Assembly (NCBI GenBank): GCA_039707655.1
Contig: CM077673.1
Coordinates: 9,124,001 to 9,188,000, forward strand
Length of the DNA stretch: 64,000 nucleotides
Reading direction: 5' to 3'
From: Elymus sibiricus
Lineage: Eukaryota > Streptophyta > Magnoliopsida > Poales > Poaceae
Positions 12,332-22,761 of this stretch are shown piece after piece (the first letter of the stretch is position 1; every line of letters begins with the position of its first letter). The position numbers were made by a program, and so were the translations under genes. Below the pieces are notes generated by a model. The model had not been told where the DNA came from. It saw only the letters and a program-made list of their open reading frames with translations, and ran no database searches.

Positions 12332-12952
12332 TTAGCTCACAGTTTTAGCAATATCTTCTTCCATAGATTCCTGCAAAATTTTAGTCTCTTCCAAGGCAGC
12401 GATCATTCTTTCAATAAATTCAATAATATCAGCATTGCATTCATAATTCTCATAGCAATATTTAAGTATGGCAAAATTTTCAGATTTGTAAGAAACATCA
12501 TCATACTTTTCAATCAAAGAAGCAACTTCATAAACACCTTTAAAAGCAAAAAAATCTTCTATTCGTTCGACATCATAGTAATCATATATACCATTAGCAT
12601 AAGAAGCTAAGGTTTCATTATCATTAAATAAACATTGAAAGGGAAGGTGTGGAGCCTTTATCTTGGAGCAACAAGTAAAGTCACATCTCAAGCATGCATC
12701 CCAAGCAAACCATTGCAATATTTTAATTTGATCCCATAAGTGTTTCCCTTTTTGAGACAAGCGATAATCCCTAAAGTACTCACGTTGATCCAACGTGTCT
12801 CCCATTATAAAGTTTAATGAGGATTTCTCAGGATTATCAAAGGAGTAATTAACGCGTTCCACATAACGAGCATCGAGGGTTTTAGGAGGTTCCCCATCTC
12901 CATGAGTAGCAAGTACGTCTAATTTTTTTGGTGTTTCGTGTTCCATATCCAT
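12332..12952 (-). CDS. Retroelement leader protein of unknown function
   Basis: A 206-codon frame starting at ATG 12952 with residues MDMEHETPKK and ending in the Glu-rich EESMEEDIAK region. It lies about 120 bp downstream of the primer-binding site, where gag should start. The protein is acidic and Tyr/Asp-rich with no zinc knuckle, protease or polymerase motif. Similar proteins are common in Triticeae as unclassified retroelement proteins. I cannot assign a function. The frame is intact, but the element lacks everything downstream. Confidence 0.6.
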   Translation of the reverse strand: MDMEHETPKKLDVLATHGDGEPPKTLDARYVERVNYSFDNPEKSSLNFIMGDTLDQREYFRDYRLSQKGKHLWDQIKILQWFAWDACLRCDFTCCSKIKAPHLPFQCLFNDNETLASYANGIYDYYDVERIEDFFAFKGVYEVASLIEKYDDVSYKSENFAILKYCYENYECNADIIEFIERMIAALEETKILQESMEEDIAKTVS

Positions 12953-13069
12953 AACTAAAGATATAAAAGAACTAATAATAGAAAATAAAACAACTAATAA
13001 CAGAAAATAAAAATTACTTAGTGATAAAGCAAACAAGCACACACGAGAAAATCAACCACTACGCTATTG

Positions 13070-13088
13070 CTTCCCGACAACGACGCCA
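13070..13088 (-). other. Primer-binding site, tRNA-Asp type
   Basis: On the minus strand TGGCGTCGTTGTCGGGAAG lies 11 bases after the LTR end (GGGTTATCA). It differs from the complement of a plant tRNA-Asp 3' end (TGGCGCCGTTGCCGGGGA) at a few positions, each C to T or G to A. This fixes the orientation of the Athila-like element. Confidence 0.75.
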
Positions 13089-13099
13089 GGAAAAGGTCT

Positions 13100-13947
13100 T
13101 GATAACCCACAAGTGTAGGGGATCGTTTGTAGCCTTTTTCGATAAGTAAGAGTGTCGAACCCAATGAGGAGCTAAGGGTAGAATTGATATTCTCTCAAGT
13201 TCTATCGACCACCGATACAACTCTACGCACGCTAACGCTTACTTTACCTAGAACAAGTATGAAACTACTTAGCGGGAAAGAAACTAAAGTACTTAGTAGG
13301 TGTGATAGATAGGTTTGCAAGGTAATAAAGGACAAGTAAATAAAAGTTAGCTGCTGTTTTAATAAAAGAAAAATAAAGTAAATATAGGGAGTGTGCAAAA
13401 GTGTAGATAGGATTTGTGAGATTGTCCTAGGCAATCGATAACTAGATCGGTATCATCGTTACAGATTTATATGAGGGAGAGGCATACGCTAACATACTTT
13501 CTGTACTTGGATCATATGCACTTATGATTGGACCTCTAGCAAGCATCCGCAACTACTAGAAATCATTAAGGTAAACCCAACCATAGCATTAACACATCAA
13601 GTCCCCTTTATCCCATGCGCAACAATCCCTCTTACTCGGGTGTGTGTTTCTGTCACTCACGCAACCCACTATAAGAGAATCATGAACGTATTGCAACACC
13701 CTACTGCGAGGATCCCACACGCTTACGCGACACGGCGGGCACCATAGGACAGCACTAAAATAAGACATACAACTCAAACCAATCACGATCATGAATCAAC
13801 CCATAGGACAAAAAGGAAATACTCAAACTTCATAGGATAGCCACACATCATTGGATACAAATATATAGCATTAAGCACCATGTTCAAGTAGGGGGTATAG
13901 TAGAATGCGGGAGAATGGACTGTTATAGATAGATGAGGGAAGGTGAT
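13100..13947 (-). mobile_element. Athila-type 5' LTR, 3' portion
   Basis: Starts on the plus strand TGATAACCCACAAGTGTAGG, the inverse of the LTR end next to the primer-binding site. It is interrupted at 13947 by the solo LTR and continues at 18333-19025. The two pieces add to about 1541 bp, close to the 1568-bp LTR at 9751. Confidence 0.8.
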
Positions 13948-15345
13948 TGTAACAGCCCGGAACCGACGCTCCAGAAGATTCCCCTTTTATTCCGTTGTCA
14001 TCGTGTGAGTCGAGTGGTTGTTGCATTCATTATCGCATCATTCGCATCATCTGCATTTCATCGGCACTTCATTGTCATCGTTTTCAAAACATGCATCCGT
14101 TAATAGTTGCCGGCTCTCCCCGTCGTCCGTTTCGAGTTCAACCACACACACGCGCGCCCGCGGCATCATTTAAAAAATGCTTTTAAAAGTGCGCGAAAAT
14201 TATTCTCGGATTGGGTCGAAAGTTGGCATGCGGTCTTATTATATTGTAGGTAGACCGTCTGCCAAATTTCGTCGCAATCAGAGGTCGTTTGATACCCGAA
14301 CGGTCGACCGTAGCGGCACCGTCATCGGTATTTATCGGATGTTTCGGTGTTTTAAAACTTCGTGCCGGCCCGCAACCTCCCTCTCATCTTAGCCCAACCA
14401 CCTCTCCACAGGCCACTAACCCACCAAACACCTACCCCTCCAACCCGACCGTCCGATCGCAATCGGAGGATCGAAATCGGCCTCAAATCCCTAACCTAGT
14501 CCATTTTCCCTATATATAAACCAACTGCTAGTCTAACCCTAAAATTTAGGAACCCTGTCCCGTCCATCCCATGTATGCGCCGCCACCCTCGTCTCCCTCG
14601 GGATCCATCCCCAACCAGCAGCCTCCGACCATCTTCCTCGATTTCAGCGCCGCCCAATCCATCCATCGACAAGCCAACCCCGGCCTCGTACTTCCTCTGC
14701 TCGATCCCGAATGGATCGTGAGCACCAGGAGCTCCTCCCGTGGTCGAGCAGACCCGCCCCGTGTCAACCTCGATCGCCGTCGCTCCGGCAAGCCGTCAAC
14801 CGACCGGAGCTCTACCAGGCCAGGACCCCGCAACCCCTCTCCTTTCTTTCTCTCATTCTTTCTCCCCGTCTCATCCCTTATCTCTCTCCGGTGCTTCAGG
14901 TTTGTCCATGGAGCCATGGAGCTCGCCGGACACCAGGGGCTCCCGTCGCCATGGGGCGCCGCAGCCGCTCGCCCCTACCTCGCCTCCATCCCGGGGCCCC
15001 ATCCCCGTCATTCCCGACCAGCAGGTCCCCAGCGCCGCCCTCCTTTCCGGCCTCCCCTGTTATGTGCTCTCTGTCTCTCTCTCTCTCTCTGTCGTGTGTG
15101 ACAGCGTATGAAGAAGGAAGCTTGCCTCTAGCCAAGCCTCCACCGGAGCTCCTCCCAGCCGGATCTGCACCCAAGAGCTCCCCCTCATCCATTCTCGGCC
15201 TCCGCGCCCGCTGTCTTCGCCGGAGCATCGCTCCGCCGGCCTCTGTTTCCATGTGAGCCCCGTAACTGAAGCTGCGTATTTTCCATCTAGATCCGTCCTG
15301 ACACTGAGGGGTTATTTAGCGTGTGCACTATGTTCATACACAAAC

Positions 15346-15420
15346 GCACGAGTTGCCCAGTTGGCTAGCGCAGCCAACGTGCTGGCTAGAGATCCTGGGT
15401 TCGACTCCCAGGCATCCCCA
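15346..15420 (+). other. tRNA-like segment (possible SINE head or degenerate tRNA)
   Basis: A canonical polymerase III B-box core GGTTCGACTCC lies in a perfect 5-bp T-stem (CTGGG/CCCAG) with a 7-base loop. It is preceded by a possible anticodon-like hairpin (AGCCA/TGGCT) and a D-arm-like GCCCAGTTGGCTAGCGC. The 3' side reads GCATCCCCA, but the 5' acceptor strand does not pair with it (GCACGAG), so it is not a functional tRNA gene. It lies within the long solo LTR. Confidence 0.45.
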
Positions 15421-15760
15421 TATTTTTGCATACATTTTTACTTGTGGCTGTGGCCTGCCATGTTGGCCGCTTGGACTAAATCATCCTGGGCCACTGCAGG
15501 GTACTGCAATCTGGCCCGATCATTTTTTTTTAGTCTATGCGATTTTGTCATTTATCGAGTACATTTCTTAATTACAGAAAAATGTCATATTTTAAAATGC
15601 TAATAACTTAATAGCCGTGCATCGGATGAAAGTAATTTAGATATGTAAAATGTTCAGAATTTCGTGTGGATTCACAATTTCCAACTCTCACATGTGTTTA
15701 AAATGTTTAAACTTGCTGTTTGCATTGTTTTGCATAAATGCCATGCTAAAGTGATTATTT

Positions 15761-16270
15761 CATATCTACTAAACCGTAGCTCCGATAAAAATGTTCCACA
15801 TATGTAACTTGACTAGAAAAAGGTGTAGAACAACGTGGTGACATTTATTTTGCTGTTTAACAACTCAAAAAATGTGTAATAGGCAGAACAGTACCAAAAT
15901 CTTAATTTACATAAGGGGACTTTCCGGACTTGTTATTCGTTGTTCCGGCCTCATTTAAACTTGCTTAGAATTCCATGAGGTTTCATAATATCTTGCTGCA
16001 TTCTTGATTTGAATGTTTGTGGTTGTCATTTTCATGCATTTCGCATTCATGTCATGTTCATCTTGTGTAGGTCATATCTTTTAGACCGTAGCTCCGTTGC
16101 AAATGTTCTATATATGTAAATCGACTAGAATGACGAGTAGAATCTCATTGTGCATCTTATTTCCCTGTTTAATAAATATAAAATATGATTAGTTCAGATC
16201 TGGATCAATTTCGAAATTAACATATGAGGTCGTTTCGGAAATGCTATATGTTGTTTCCGGCCTCATTTAA
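15761..16270. repeat. Diverged direct duplication of a 198-bp block within the solo LTR
   Basis: 15761-15958 and 16073-16270 share the order 'catatct..t..accgtagctccg', 'aaatgttc.a.atatgtaa', 'gactagaa' and 'ccggcctcatttaa', at equal length. They are clearly related but much diverged between the anchors. A weaker third relative may start near 15600. Confidence 0.6.
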
Positions 16271-18332
16271 TATGACTAGATGTCTAGTTTCATTATGCTT
16301 CACCTCTTGCCATGTTTAACAACATTTAATCTTGCCGAGTAAATAAACGAGAGGAACTAAATGATTCGAACGTGGAGTTTCGTCAATATGCAAGTTGTTG
16401 CATATTGAGCTCCACTTTAATGTGTAGTATTTGTTTGTTGTGATTGCCATGCCTTGCATAATTAAACCGGACATGCATCATATTTGTTTGCGCATCATGT
16501 CATGCAATTGTTGTGGTGTTCTCGTGTGTTGATTGTTGTTTTCGGATTGCTTCTTCTCGATAGAGTTCCGAAAGCGTTCGGAGTGTGAGGATTCGTTCGA
16601 CTATGTTGGCCCGTCTTCTTCACGGATTCGTTCTTCTTCCAAGCGGGATCTCAGGCAAGATGATCATTTCCCTGGATACCATTACTATCATTGCCATGCT
16701 AGTTGTCTCGTTTCTATCGCTGTCTCGCTACCTACCACTTGTTTGACAAGCTTCCCAAATTGCCATGAAAAGCCTCTAACCCCTCCACATCCCAGCAAAC
16801 ATTGTTTGGCTATGTTACCGCTTGCTCAGCCCTTCTTATAGCGTTGCTAGTTGCAGGTGCATGTCTCCATGTGCCAACATGGATGTTTTTGATATATCAC
16901 AATATTATTGCTATTTAATTTAATGTACCTATATACTTGGTAAAGGGTGGAAGGCTTGGCCTTTTGCTCGGTGTTTTGTTCCACTCTTGCCGCCCCTAGT
17001 TACTTGTGTACCGGTGTTATGTTCCATAAATGAGCGCTCCTAACATGCTCGGGGTTGTTATGGGGACCCCCTTGACTTTCGTTTTAGGATAAAACTTGTC
17101 TGGCAAGGCCCAACATTGGTACTATATTTGCCCATCATAATAATACTGAACACCGTTACTAAAGCATAGGGCGTCATGAACCCGAGGAGCTAATTCAACA
17201 TAATACAGGGGGGCCAGTGCTGCTGGTGCTGGTCCAAAACAGAGTCGTGTGCGGGGCCAACCCGGGGCAACTCGGGAGATGTCTATCAGGCCACTGTACG
17301 CTGCGCTCATCCGGTTGTGCCCTGAGAACGAGATACGCGGCTCCTATCGGGATTGTCGGCACGTCGGGCGGCCTTGCTGGATTTGTTTTACCTTTCTCGA
17401 ACGTCTTGAGCGAGGAATTCCAAAAACTTTGGGCTATCTCGAGGTTGCGGTTTTCCAACGGAATTGCCTAGGAAGATCACGAGATTCGTGGTCGAGGTTA
17501 TTCCCGCTGCGTGTGGTTAATTTGTGATGGATGAGTTGGAGCACCCCTGCAGGGTTAAATCTTTTGGAAAGCCGTGCCCGCGGTTACGTGGCAACTTGGA
17601 AACTTTGTTTAACACCCGGTCATAGCAAACTTGAAGTAAACTCAAATAAAATACACCAACCATGTGCGTAACCGTGACTGTCTCTTCTCGTGAGTCCTTA
17701 TCCGAGAGAGAACACGGTGGGGTTATGTTTGACGTAAGTAGGTGTTCAGGATCTCTTAGAGATCATAACTAGTTCACGTCCGTTATTCGACAATCTTCCC
17801 CCTTTATTCTTGTACTCGTAAGTTAGCCACTCAAACAAATGCTTAGTGCTTGCTGCAGCCTCACCACTTAACCATACCTCACCCATTAAGCTTTAATAGT
17901 CTTGATACCCTTGGAAATGAGATTGCTGAGTCCCTGTGGCTCACAGATTACCACAACAACAGTTGCAGGTACAGGTAATGCGATGATATGACGTGAGCGC
18001 GATGTTTGTTTGATTTGGAGTTCTTCTTCTTCTTCATCGATCTAGGATGGGTTCCAGGCGGCAGCCTGGGATAGCAAGGATGGATGTCATTTTATCGTTT
18101 GTTTTCGTCCGTAGTCGGACCCTGCTCTTCTGTGTGATGATTGATATGTTATTGTATTGATGTGATATTGATGTAGCTTGTGGCGAGTGTAAGCCAATTC
18201 CATATACTCATCTCTTCTTACATGTACTTGTAATGATATCCATTCTTGCGAAATGGCGAGATGCGCTTCTATCCCTATCGAGGCCCTCGTGCCAAAATAA
18301 GGATAGGATCGCATCTTGGGCGTAACAGTGAT

Positions 18333-19025
18333 GGTGGTCACGGCGGCGAAGTTGTTGGTGTAGATCGTCGTCACGATGGATGCTCCGGTGGTGCTCCGGC
18401 ACCACCGGGAGAGAGGGGGGGAGAGCCCCCCTTCTTCTTCTTCTTCCTTGGCCTCCTCCCTAGATGGGAGGAGGGTTTCCCCTCTGGTCCATGGCAGCCA
18501 TGGCTCCCGGAGGGCAGGAGCCCCTCCGAGATTGGATCTATCTCTTTGTCTCTCTTCTGTGTTCGCTACTGGTTTCTGACCCCTTGACCGTTTCTTAAAT
18601 ATCTGGAGATCCGTAACTCCGATCGGGCTGAAATTTTGAGGGGATTTTTATCGCGAAAATATCTTCCTTGCGGCAGAAGGAGAGCCTCAACCGACTTAAG
18701 GGCTGGCCACAAGACATCAGGGCGCCCCCCTTGGGGTGCGCCCTGTTGGCTTGTGGGGCCCTCGGGCACCGTCTTGCGTTGATTCCAATTCCCAAAAATC
18801 ATATATTCCAAAAAAAATCTTTGTAAATTTTTATCGCGTTTGGACTTCGTTTGATATGGATTTTCTACGAAACAAAACACACACAAAAAAAACAGGAACT
18901 GGCACTGGGCACTGGGTAAGTAAGTTAGTCCCAAAAATAATATAAAATGTTGCCAAAAGTGTATGAAAGTTGTAGAATATTGGCATGAAGCAATCAAAAA
19001 TTATAGATATGACAGAGACGTATCA
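18333..19025 (-). mobile_element. Athila-type 5' LTR, 5' portion
   Basis: Continuation of 13100-13947 after the solo LTR. It ends on the plus strand in 'agatatgacagagacgtatc' plus A, the inverse of the LTR start. It carries the same 'ggcactgggcactgggt' block as the LTRs at 1-1030 and 9751-11318. Confidence 0.8.
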
Positions 19026-22000
19026 GTACGCCGGTTCGCATGTAGAATCTGCTACCACGCTTTGCTTGGAACTGCACCAGCTTACCGCTCCACCGTTCAG
19101 AATATATACGTATCCGGTTTGAGACTTAGAGTCATCCGGATCTGTGTCAAAGCTAGCATCGACGTAACCCTTTACGACGAGCTCTTGATCACCTCCATAA
19201 ACGAGAAACATTTCCTTGGTCCTTTTCACGTACTTAAGGATATTCCTGACTGTTGTCCAGTGTTCCATTCTTGGATCACTTTGAAACCTTCCGGACATAC
19301 TTATGGCAAGGCTCACATTCGGTCTTGTGCACAGCATCGCATACATTATAGAGCCTATGGCTGAAGCATAGGGGATGACTCTCATATTTTCTCTTTCTTC
19401 TGGCGTTTCGGGCATTGAGTCTTACTCAACTTCACACCTTGAAGGACAGGCAAGCACCCTTTCTTAGACTGGTCCGTTTTGAACTTCTTCAAAACCTTAT
19501 CAAGGTATGTGCTCTGTGAAAGTCCTATTAAGCGTCTAGATCTATCTCTGTAGATTTTGATGCCTAATATGTAAGCAGCTTCTCCGAGGTCTTTCATTGA
19601 AAAACTCTTATTCAAATATATCTTCAAGGTTTCCAAAAATTAGATATTGTTTCCAATCAGCAATATGTCATCCACATATAATATTAGAAACGCTATAGAA
19701 CTCCCACTCACTTTCTTGTAAATACGAGCTTCTCCATAAACTTGTATGAACCCAAACGCTTTGATCACCCCATCAAAACGCTGAATCCAACTCTAAGATG
19801 CTTGCACCAGTCCATAAATGGATCGCTGGAGTTTGCATACTTTGTCAGCGTTTTTGAGATCGACAAAACCTTTTGGTTGCATCATATACAACTCTTTATT
19901 AAGGAAACCATTAAGGAACGTTTTCATGACATCCATCTACCAGATCTCGTAATTGAAAAATGCAGCTATTGCTAACATAATCCTGACGGACTTAAGCATC
20001 GCTACGGGAGAGAAAGTCTCATCGTTGTCAACTCCTTGAACCTGTGAAAACCCTTTTGTAACAAGTCGAGCTTTATAGACGGTGACATTACCGTCCGCGT
20101 CCCTCTTTTTCTTAAAGATCTATTTATTTTGTATGGCCTTACGATCATATGGTAAGTCCTCCAAAGTCCACACTTTGTTCTCATACATGGATCCTATCTC
20201 GGATTTCATGGCCTCTAGCCATTTGTTGGAATCTGGGCCCACCATTGCTTGTTCATAGCTCGTAGGTTCACCGTTGTCTAACAACATGACCTCCAAGACA
20301 GGATTGCCATACCACTCAGGGGCGATACAATTCCTTGTCGACCTACGAGGCTCAGTAGTAACTTGAACTGAAGTTTCATGATCATCATCATTAGCTTCCT
20401 CTTCATTTGGTGTAGGCACCATAGAAACATCTTTCAGTGTCGTGCTACTATCCAACTAAAGTGACGGTTCAACAACCTCATCAAGTTCTACCTTCCTCCC
20501 ACTCAATTCTGTCGAGAGAAACTCTTTCTCGAGAAATGACCCGTTCTTAGCAACAAACACTTTGCCCTCGGATCTAAGATAGAAGGTATACCCAACTGTT
20601 TCCTTAGGGTATCCTATGAATACGCATTTGTCCACCTTGGGTTCGAGCTTATCAGGTTGAAGCTTTTCACATAAGCGCCGCAACCCCAAACTTTAAGAAA
20701 CGACAGCTTAGGTTTCTTGCCAAACCATAATTCATACGGTGTCGTCTCAACGGACTTTGATGGTTCCCTATTTAAAGTGAATGTGGCTGTCTCTAATGCA
20801 TAACCTCAAAACGATAGTGGCAGATAGTGAGAGACATCATAGATCGCACCATATCCAATAGAGTATGATTACGACGCCCGGACACACCATTACGCTGTGG
20901 TGTTCCAGGTGGTGTGAGCTGTGAAATAATTCCACATTGTCTTAAGTGCATGCCAAACTCATAACTCAGATATTCTCCACCACGATCAGATCGTAGAAAC
21001 TTTATCTTCTTGTTACAATGATTCTCCACCTCATTCTGAAATTGCTTGAACTTTTCAAACATTTCAAACTTGTGTTTCATTAAGTAAATATACCCATATC
21101 TACTTAAGTGATCAATGAAGGTGAGAAAATAACAATATCCACCGCACGCCTCAACACCCATCGAACCACACACATCAGTATGTATGATTTCCAACAAGTC
21201 ACTCGCTCGCTCCATTGTACCGGAAAATGGGGTTTTGGTCATCTTGCCCATGAGGCATGGTTCGCATGTATCAAGCGATTCAAAATCGAGTGATTCCAAA
21301 AGTCCATCAGCATGGAGTTTCTTCATGCGCTTTATACCGATATGACCTAAGCGGCAGTGCCACAAGAAAGTGGTACTATCATTATTAACTTTGCATCTTT
21401 TGGCATCAATATTATGAACATGTGTATCACTACGATCGAGGTTCAATAAGAATAAACCATTCACATTGGGTGCATGACCATAACATATGTTACTCATATA
21501 AATAGAACAACCATTATTCTCTAATTTAAATGAATAACCGTCTCACAATAAACAAGATCTAGATATAATGTTCATGCTCAACGCAGGCACCAAATAACAA
21601 TTATTTAGGTTTACTACTAATCCTGATGGTAATTGAAGAGCGAGCGTGCCGACGGCGATCACATCAACCTTGGAACCATTTCCGACATGCATCGTCATTT
21701 CATCCTTTGCCAGCCTCCGTTTATTCCGTAGTCCCTGTTTCGAGTTACATATGTGAGCAACCAAACCAGTATCAAATACCCAGGCACTACTACGAGAGCT
21801 AGTGAGGTACACATAAATAACATGTATATCAAATATACCTTTGTTGACGTTGCCAGCCTTCTTATCAGCCAGGTACTTGGGGCAGTTCCGCTTCCAGTGG
21901 CCAGTCCCCTTGCAATAGAAGCACTCAGTCTCAGGCTTGGGTCCAACCTTGGGTTTCTTCACGGGAGAGGCAACTTGCTTGCCACCCTTCTTGAAGTTTC

Positions 22001-22672
22001 CCTTCTTTCCCTTGCCTTTCTTAAAACTAGTGGTTTTATTCACCATCAACACTTGATGCTACTTTTTGATTTCTACATTCGCGACTTTCAGCATCGCGAA
22101 CAGCTCGGAGACAGACTTCTCCATCCCTTGCATATTATAGTTCATCACGAAGCCTTTGTAGCTAGGTGGCAGTGACTGGAGAATACTGTCAGTGACCGTT
22201 TCAGGCGGAAGCTCAACTCCCAGATCATTCAAACGATTGTAGTACCCAGACATTCTGAGCAGGTGCTCACTGACAAAACTATTCTCTTCCATCTTGCAGG
22301 CGAAGAATTTATCGGAGGTCTCATACCTCTCGATCCGGGCATTTGCTTGAAATATTAACTTCAACTCTTGGAACATCTCATATGCTCCATGGCGTTCAAA
22401 ACGCTTTTGATGTCCCGATTCTAAGCCGCACAACATGGTGCACTGAACTATCGAGTAGTCATCAGAACATGCCTACCAGGCGTTCACAACGTCTGCAGAC
22501 GACACTGGAGGGGTGGCGTGCCAAGCGGCGCATCAAGGACATAAGCCTTTTGCTAAGACGTGAGGATAATCCTCAGACTACGGACCCAGTCCGCATAGTT
22601 ACTTCCACCATCTTTCAACTTAGCTTTCTCTAGGAATGCATTAAAATTGAGGGGAGCTATTGCGCAAGCCAT
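19026..22672 (-). pseudogene. Angela-type gag-pol polyprotein, decayed
   Basis: ATG at 22672 (MACAIAPLNFNAFLEK) starts gag. The gag core (22059-22436) is followed by a CX2CX4HX4C zinc knuckle (CFYCKGTGHWKRNC) near 21910 and a protease with VFDTG near 21770. The integrase region (20793-21497) has HHCC-type and DRGGEY residues, then reverse transcriptase pieces (19382-20455) and RNase H (19023-19415). Frame breaks occur between all of these. The Glu expected in the integrase NGVSER motif reads Gly. Most of the polymerase core between 19640 and 20120 is frameshifted. It is non-functional. Confidence 0.88.
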
Positions 22673-22751
22673 TGATCTACAACATAATTTTGCAAAGACA
22701 ACTTTAGACTATGTTCATGATAAAAAGAGTTCAATTAATCATAATACTAGA
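19026..22751 (-). mobile_element. Angela/BARE-family copia body, truncated at both ends
   Basis: The minus strand carries part of the 5' leader (22673-22751), gag, protease, integrase, reverse transcriptase and the start of RNase H in copia order. No LTRs remain attached. The 3' end is cut in RNase H at 19026 by the Athila-type LTR, and the 5' side is joined to the Sirevirus-like element at 22751/22752. Confidence 0.88.
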
Positions 22752-22761
22752 GAACTCCCAC

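Larger units (their letters stand above)
11925..13099 (-). mobile_element. 5' internal region of an Athila-type gypsy element
   Basis: The region is read on the minus strand from a primer-binding site at 13070-13088 directly after the LTR. It contains one clear open frame (12332-12952) and a second, degenerate one (about 11925-12327) rich in Asp, Tyr and Cys ('DACYACGHDANMNYAYG'). It is cut off at 11924 by the Angela LTR fragment. Order and content match the start of Triticeae Athila-lineage elements such as Fatima. Confidence 0.72.
13948..18327. mobile_element. 4380-bp solo LTR, LARD/Sukkula-like
   Basis: Begins TGTAACAGCCCGG and ends TTGGGCGTAACA, with the perfect 5-bp target duplication GTGAT at 13943-13947 and 18328-18332. 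There is no internal domain. Long LTRs of about 4.5 kb are the published hallmark of Triticeae LARD elements (Sukkula group), which encode no proteins. Reading frames inside (for example near 14571-15256) are Pro/Ser-rich and are not supported as genes. It sits inside the Athila-type LTR. The interior includes a TATATATAAA tract near 14513, a tRNA-like segment and a duplicated 198-bp block. Confidence 0.88.

Noticed and set aside
14571..15256. Overlapping Pro/Ser/Arg-rich frames of 120-180 codons
   Set aside because: They lie inside the solo LTR, occur in several frames and on both strands, and look like compositional artefacts of a GC-rich stretch.
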